Below are positions 6,581 through 12,500 of a DNA stretch of 14,449 nucleotides, one piece after another (within the stretch, counting starts at the first letter, position 1; every line of letters starts with the position of its first letter). Made by a program: the position numbers and the translations under genes. The DNA is from Candidatus Aquidulcis sp. (lineage in GTDB: Bacteria; Chloroflexota; Anaerolineae; Anaerolineales; E44-bin32): NCBI GenBank assembly GCA_020723365.1, contig DYJB01000021.1:8495-22943 (forward strand), given 5' to 3'. The notes under the pieces are model-generated. The model was not told the origin of the DNA, searched no databases, and saw only the letters and a program-made list of their open reading frames with translations.

Positions 6581-9500
6581 CTATCCGTCGCTCACGTCCA
6601 CCAGTACCGCCTGGGCGACCATCCGATGCAGGTACCGCCCGCCGGCCTCATCGTAGGTGTGGCAGGTGATCAGCGTCAGCCAGGGCTGGTCCTTGTGGCC
6701 CAGCGGCCGCAGGTCGCCGGCGATGACGCGCGCCACCGTACGCACCTCGTACGTGTAGACCTGGCCGTAGGCGCGGACGAGAACGCGATCGCCCCAGCGC
6801 AGGTCCTGCAGCCGGGCAAACGGTCCGGGCCTGCCGTCAGAGAGCACGACGTGGGCCGTCAGCGCCGAGTTGCCGCGGTGGGTCGGGTAGGCCGTCCCCT
6901 CAAGATAGCCGGCCTGGTCCCACAGCCAGGTCAGATCCCAGCCGGCTTTGCCGGCGGGCACGCCGACGATCGGCAGGCTGAGCTTGAGCGCCGGGATCTC
7001 GAGCAGCATGGCGCCCAGGTCGGCGTAGGGCGCTTCGGCCGGCGCCGCCGGCAGGATCGTCACCTTGTCCGGCGCGAAGCCGGTCGCCGGCAGTGACGGG
7101 ATGGCTACAACGACGTTGGCGTTGATCGGCGGATCGTACAGCCGCTCGGTCGAAAGGACATTGAAGCTCGATTGGGGCGCCGAGACGTCGCCGGGCAACG
7201 TCGACCAGGCGAGGAAGCCATCGTTGCGGATGCGCGTCCCGGCTGGCAGGGCATCCATCGTTGCCTGGAAGCTGGCGCTGACGGTGTCGCCCAACCCCAG
7301 CGCCGGCCAGGTGACGGTCAGTGCGGGTACGGCCGAGTCGTCGACCGCACCTCCACCGGTGGCGGTCAGCGAACCGGGGACGTAGGTCATCCCGACCGGG
7401 ACGGTGTCGGTCAGCACCAGATCGAAGGCCGGACTGTCACTCGGTGGAGCGACGTTGGCGATGGACAGGGTGAAGGTCACCACGCCGCCAGGCGGGACGG
7501 TGCGCGGCGCGGCGTCCTTCGCCAGAGTCAGCGTCGGTTCCACCAGGATCACATCCGCGGCGCTCTCGACAAGTTGCCCGCCCACCCAGGTCCAGGTGAC
7601 GCGGTTGTTGAGGCCTACGCCGCGCACGTTCTCCGTGTTGTCGATGACCACAGCCGTGTAGCGCAGCGTGAGCGTGGCATTGGCCGGGCCGGGATTGGTG
7701 AGCGTGCCCAGCGTGAAGGTGGCCCGCCGTCCCTGATCGGCCACGCCTCCGGGCGGCTCGGCCGCCACGCTCGGATTGGCCGGCAGGTTGCAGACGTCGC
7801 TGAAGCCTCCTGGCAGCGAGGTGGTCAGGCCGCCCGTGGCGACCGGATCCTGGCAGGTCTCGAACGCCAGCCCGAGGTCGAGGACGTCGGTGAGCGTGGC
7901 CGAGGTCATCGTGCCCTGAGGGATGGTCAGCACCAGCTCATAGGTCAGGATCTCGCCGATGGCGACGGCCGGCGTGGTCGTGTGCGCCTGGTTGGTGGCG
8001 ACCAGCGACTTGGTGAGATCGGCGGCAGGCAGCGTCACCAGGTTGTCGGTGTCGGTGTCGCTGTTGTTCCCCGGCGTCGGATCGGCGCCGTTGGCTCCAT
8101 CGTCGCGGACGCTGACCGTGTTGACGATCTGCGTCGTCCCCGCGGCCACCGGATCGAGGATGCGCACGGCGAAGGTCAGGTTGCCGCCGGTTCCCGCCGC
8201 CAGGTCGCCGATGATGACCGTGCAGACGCTCCCGGCGCTGTTGTCGGGTACGCACGACCAGGCGGGCGAACTTGCGGCGGCGTCGAAGGTCGTCTCGGCC
8301 GGCACCGTGTCGGTGATCTCGACGCCGGTGGCGTCCTGATCGCCGACGTTGTCATAGCGGATGGCGTAGACCAGCAACGAGCCCGGCGAGACGATGTCGA
8401 CACCGTCATCCTTGGTGATGACCAGATCCGGGCCGGCGTCGAGCACGTCCACGTCCGTGGCGAGGTTGTTGCCCGGCGTGGGGTCCGGTCCGGCCGACCC
8501 GTCGTCATGCGCCTCCGTCTGGTTGGTGAGCGAGGTGACCCCCGCCGGGACCGGGTCGTCCACCAGGACCGTGACCGTGCGCGTCGTGCTGCCCAGCGCC
8601 GCCAGGTCGAAGGTCGGCCAGGTCACGATCCCGAGCGCAAACGCGCCGCCATCGCTTGCGGACTGGAAGGTGGTGTTGGCCGGGATGGTGTCGGTCAGCA
8701 GCACATTGGGGGCCGTGCTGTTGCCGTCATTGGTGATGGTGATCGTGTAGGTCAGCGTGTCGCCGGGCGCCACGTTCGTTTCGCCATCGGTCTTGGCCAC
8801 GCGCACGTCCGGCCCGGTGACCGTCACCGGGGTCGAGGTGGCGGCGCGATAGTCATCGATCCCGCCCCCGCCGGTGCGCTCTCCGGCCACCACGCCGCTC
8901 AGGGAGGTCCAGGTGAGCGAGACGGCATTGGTGAGCACGTCGCCCACATTCAGGCCGGGCGGCGAACCGACCGTCGCCTGGTAGCGAATCACGCTGCTTT
9001 GGCCCAGCACCAGCGTCGGCCAGGCGGCGGTCAACGTCGGGGCGCCGGCGTCATTCAGTGTCGCCGCCACGCCCGACTCGTTGACCAGTGAGCTCGCCAC
9101 GTACGTCAGCCCGGCCGGGATCACGTCGGCGAGCGAAAGCTCGAAGGCGTCGGCCGTGCTCGACGGCAGGTGCGAGACGGTGATGCGGAAGGTGACCACC
9201 TGGCCAAAGGCGGGGGTCACATCGTCGGCGACCTTCACCAACGCAAGCTCCGGCTCAGTGATCGTCAGCGTGCGCGAACCGCCGGCGACGGTCGTATCGC
9301 CCGTCTGGGGGTTGACGTAGGCCAGGCTGGCGGAGTTGGTGAGCGGCGTGCCGTTCTGGTTGCCGACCACGTTCAGCACCCGGGCGCGTACGTGCACCAG
9401 GAACTGATTGGCCGAGGTGCCGTTGACCGGGCCCGAGCCGTTCGTCTGCACGTCTCCGAACTGGAACTCGAGCGTCACGCCGGAGTCCCCGACGACGCAG

Positions 9501-12500
9501 GCCGGGCAGGCCGGCGTGGTCGTCAGCGTGCCGCTGTAGTCAACGGGCAACAGCCCGCCGCTGCCGGCCGCCGTCGTGATGACGCTGTGGCTGACGTAGG
9601 CCAGCCCAGCGGGCAGCGCGTCGCGCACGCGCAGGTTGGTGAGGGCGCCCTCGGGCAGCGTGACCAGCAGGTCGTAGTCCGCCTCGCCGCCGATCGTCTG
9701 CTGCGCCGGAACGGGCGCCTGCTTGGCGATGGTCGGCGCGCTCAGGTCAACATTCACCGTGCCGCTGGCGGTGTAGTCGTTGACGCCGCCGCTCGTGCCG
9801 TTGCGCTCGCCGTTCGCCGCGCCTGAGGCGCCGGGCGTGACCGAGCCGGTGGTGTTGCCCGGTCCGGTGGGCGTCCCGTTGCCCGGCAGGCTGGTGTAGG
9901 TGACGGTGAACGAATTGGGGATCCGCAGCCCCGCCGCCGCCGTGTCGATCACGCGTGCCGTGACCGTCACGACCACCGAAGCTCCCGGATTGAGGCGGTC
10001 GAGGAGGACATCGACCAGGTTGCCAGGGATGTTCGAGTTGTCGGTGATCGTCGAGCCGGGCGCGCTGACGGAGACGCTCTGCAGCGCCAGGTTGGCGTTG
10101 AGCGTGTCGGCCAGGCGCACCTCGAAGGCGGCGGCGCCGTTGGGCGGGGCGCTGCTGTTCGTCGCCGTGAGGGTGTAGACGACCGTGTCGCCGGCATCGC
10201 CGGGCGTCGTCGCCACCGCCTTGACCGGAGCGATGATCAGCGGCTCGGCCACGACGGCATTCAGGACCGCCGAATAGGTTCCCAGCGTTCCACCGGCGGC
10301 CCCGATACGCGTCCGGAAGCGGTTGGTCAGGGTGACCGGCGTCGAGGCGCCGGTGACGTTGTTGTAGGCCTGATTGCCGGCGATGTTCTCGACCAGCGCG
10401 TTGAACTCGACGACGACGAACTCCTGATCGACATCGCGGTCGGCGTTGGTCAGGTCGCCGAACCAGAAGAAGACGTTGGTGCCGGATGCATAGGCGTCGG
10501 CATTCGGGTCTATGGCGCTGGACGAGACGGCGTTGTCGGGCAGCACGAAGGTCGGGCGAATCCCGGCGATGGTCGTCTCGTTGCCGGAGACGATCAGCCC
10601 GCCTCCGGCCAGCGTGGACGAAGTCAGCCCAGCGCCGTTCGAGACCAGCGCCGCCATGGCCGTGCCGTCATCCAGGAACCGCAAACCGGCCAGCAGATCA
10701 TCTTCCAGCCGGAAGTTGGCCGCCACGCCTTCGGCGATGCGGTAGACCAGCCGGTAGCGCACGATCTCGCCGATCGCCAAGCGCTCCACCCCGGAGACCA
10801 GCCCGGTATGCGCCTCCGATGTGTCGATGATCGACTTGACCGGCGTGGAGAAAACCGTCACCGTGGCCGTGTCGGTGGCGCGGTAGGTGTTGGGCGCCAC
10901 GCCGGTGCCGGTGCGCTCGCCATCGGCCGCACCCGGGACGCCCGGGGTTGTCGAGCCGGTCGGATTGCCCGGCGTGCCGTTCGATCCCGGCAGGCTGGTG
11001 TAGGCAAGGACCAGCGTGTTGATGATGAGATCGCCCGGTGCGACCGCCGACGTCAGTTCGGCGGTGTAGGTGAGCGAGATGGTGCAGCCGCGGCGGACCC
11101 GGTCGAACGTCAGATCGAGCATCGTCGCCGTCGAGGCGTCGGTGACCGTTGGCGACTGGCAAGCGGCGTTGAACGAGGGCGCGCCGAAGGCGATGTTGGT
11201 GAGCGGCAGGAGTGACAGGTCGTCAACCAGGCGCGCCTCGAAGGCGTCGGCGTTGTCGGCGCCGTTGGCGGCCGTGAAGGTGACCGTGTAGGTGACGGTG
11301 TCGCCGGCATCGGCCGATGTCGGGAGGACCGTTTTCATGTTGGCGAGGACCGGGATGCTCGGCTGGGCCGTGCGCACCGTCACCGGCGTGGCATCCGGAC
11401 CGGAGGCCGATCCGTCGATCGTCGTGCGCAGCCCGTTGCTCAGCACGGTGCCGGTGCCGTTGGAGGCCACGTTCAGCACCAGGGCGTTGAACTCGACCAC
11501 GACGAACTCGTTATCGGCGTCCGAGTCGGCGTTGGTCAGCGTTCCGAGCTTGAAGAACGGATCGACGCCGTCACCGTAGGCGTCCGGATCGGCGGCCGTG
11601 CTGCTATCGCTGCCGATGTTGGCGTCGGGGATTGCGCAGGGTAGCGGCGCGGCGGGGGTGGTGCCATCGGCGGCGCTGCCATTGACGGTACAGGCGCCGG
11701 CAATGGCGGGGATCGAATCGAAGGCCGCCGACGCCAGGCCGCCCCCATTGGTGACGAAGGCCAGCGTGGCCGTGCCGTCATCCAGGAAGCCCATCCCGGC
11801 CGGCAGAAGGTCCTGCATCTGGAAGTTGGTGGCCGTACCCTCGGGCAGGCGCACCACCAGCCGGTAGCGCACGATCTCGCCGATGGCGACCCGCGGCGGC
11901 ACGGTGGTATCCAGGGTGTGCGCCTCGGAGGTCAGCATGAAGATCTTGCTGGAGGTGGCGTTGGCGACCGTCACCTGGGCCGTGTCGGTCAGCGGCCCGC
12001 CCGAGTCGAGGAAGTTCGGCCCGTCGTTGCGGCTGGCGTACTGCGTGACGCTGGCGGTGTTGGTGATGACGTCGCCCGGCTCAACGCCCGGCGCCAGCTG
12101 CAGGTCGTAGGTCAGGATGACGATGTTGGCGCCGTCGCCCAGATCGTGACCCTGGCACACGCCCTCGTCATCGGACGGGTCGAGCAGTTCCAAACCGCCG
12201 CGGTTCAAACCGACGTCATAGAACAGGTACTCGGGATTCGTGTTGGGCGCGCCCACGGCGCTGCCGGCGGTGTTGAGCGCCTGGAAGCTGATCGCATCCC
12301 CATTGCCGCGGCGAATCTGCAGGTTGAGCCCGGCGCCCGTGCTGGGGATGACGTAGCCGGGCGCCAGCAGGTCGCGCAGGCGGATGTCGAAGGCGCCGTG
12401 CGGGCTCGAGCCCTGGTTCTCGATCACCAGGGCGAAGGTCGCCAGATCGCCGGCGTCGACGCCGGCCAAATCGGAATCGATCGGCTGGGCCGCCAGTCCG

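Noticed and set aside
6435..6656. Short plus-strand frames in the 6150-6670 intergenic stretch
   Set aside because: They overlap one another in several frames, have no ribosome site or recognisable motif, and run into the sortase coding region on the other strand.
7172..9091. A 639-codon open frame on the plus strand opposite the surface protein gene
   Set aside because: It is Arg/Gly/Val/His-rich with no domain motifs, and it mirrors the third-position GC bias of the DUF11 gene on the other strand. It is a shadow frame.
7097..11953. CRISPR array or tandem DNA repeats in the surface protein gene
   Set aside because: Repeats are long, diverged and in frame with protein domains; there are no short identical repeats with unique spacers.
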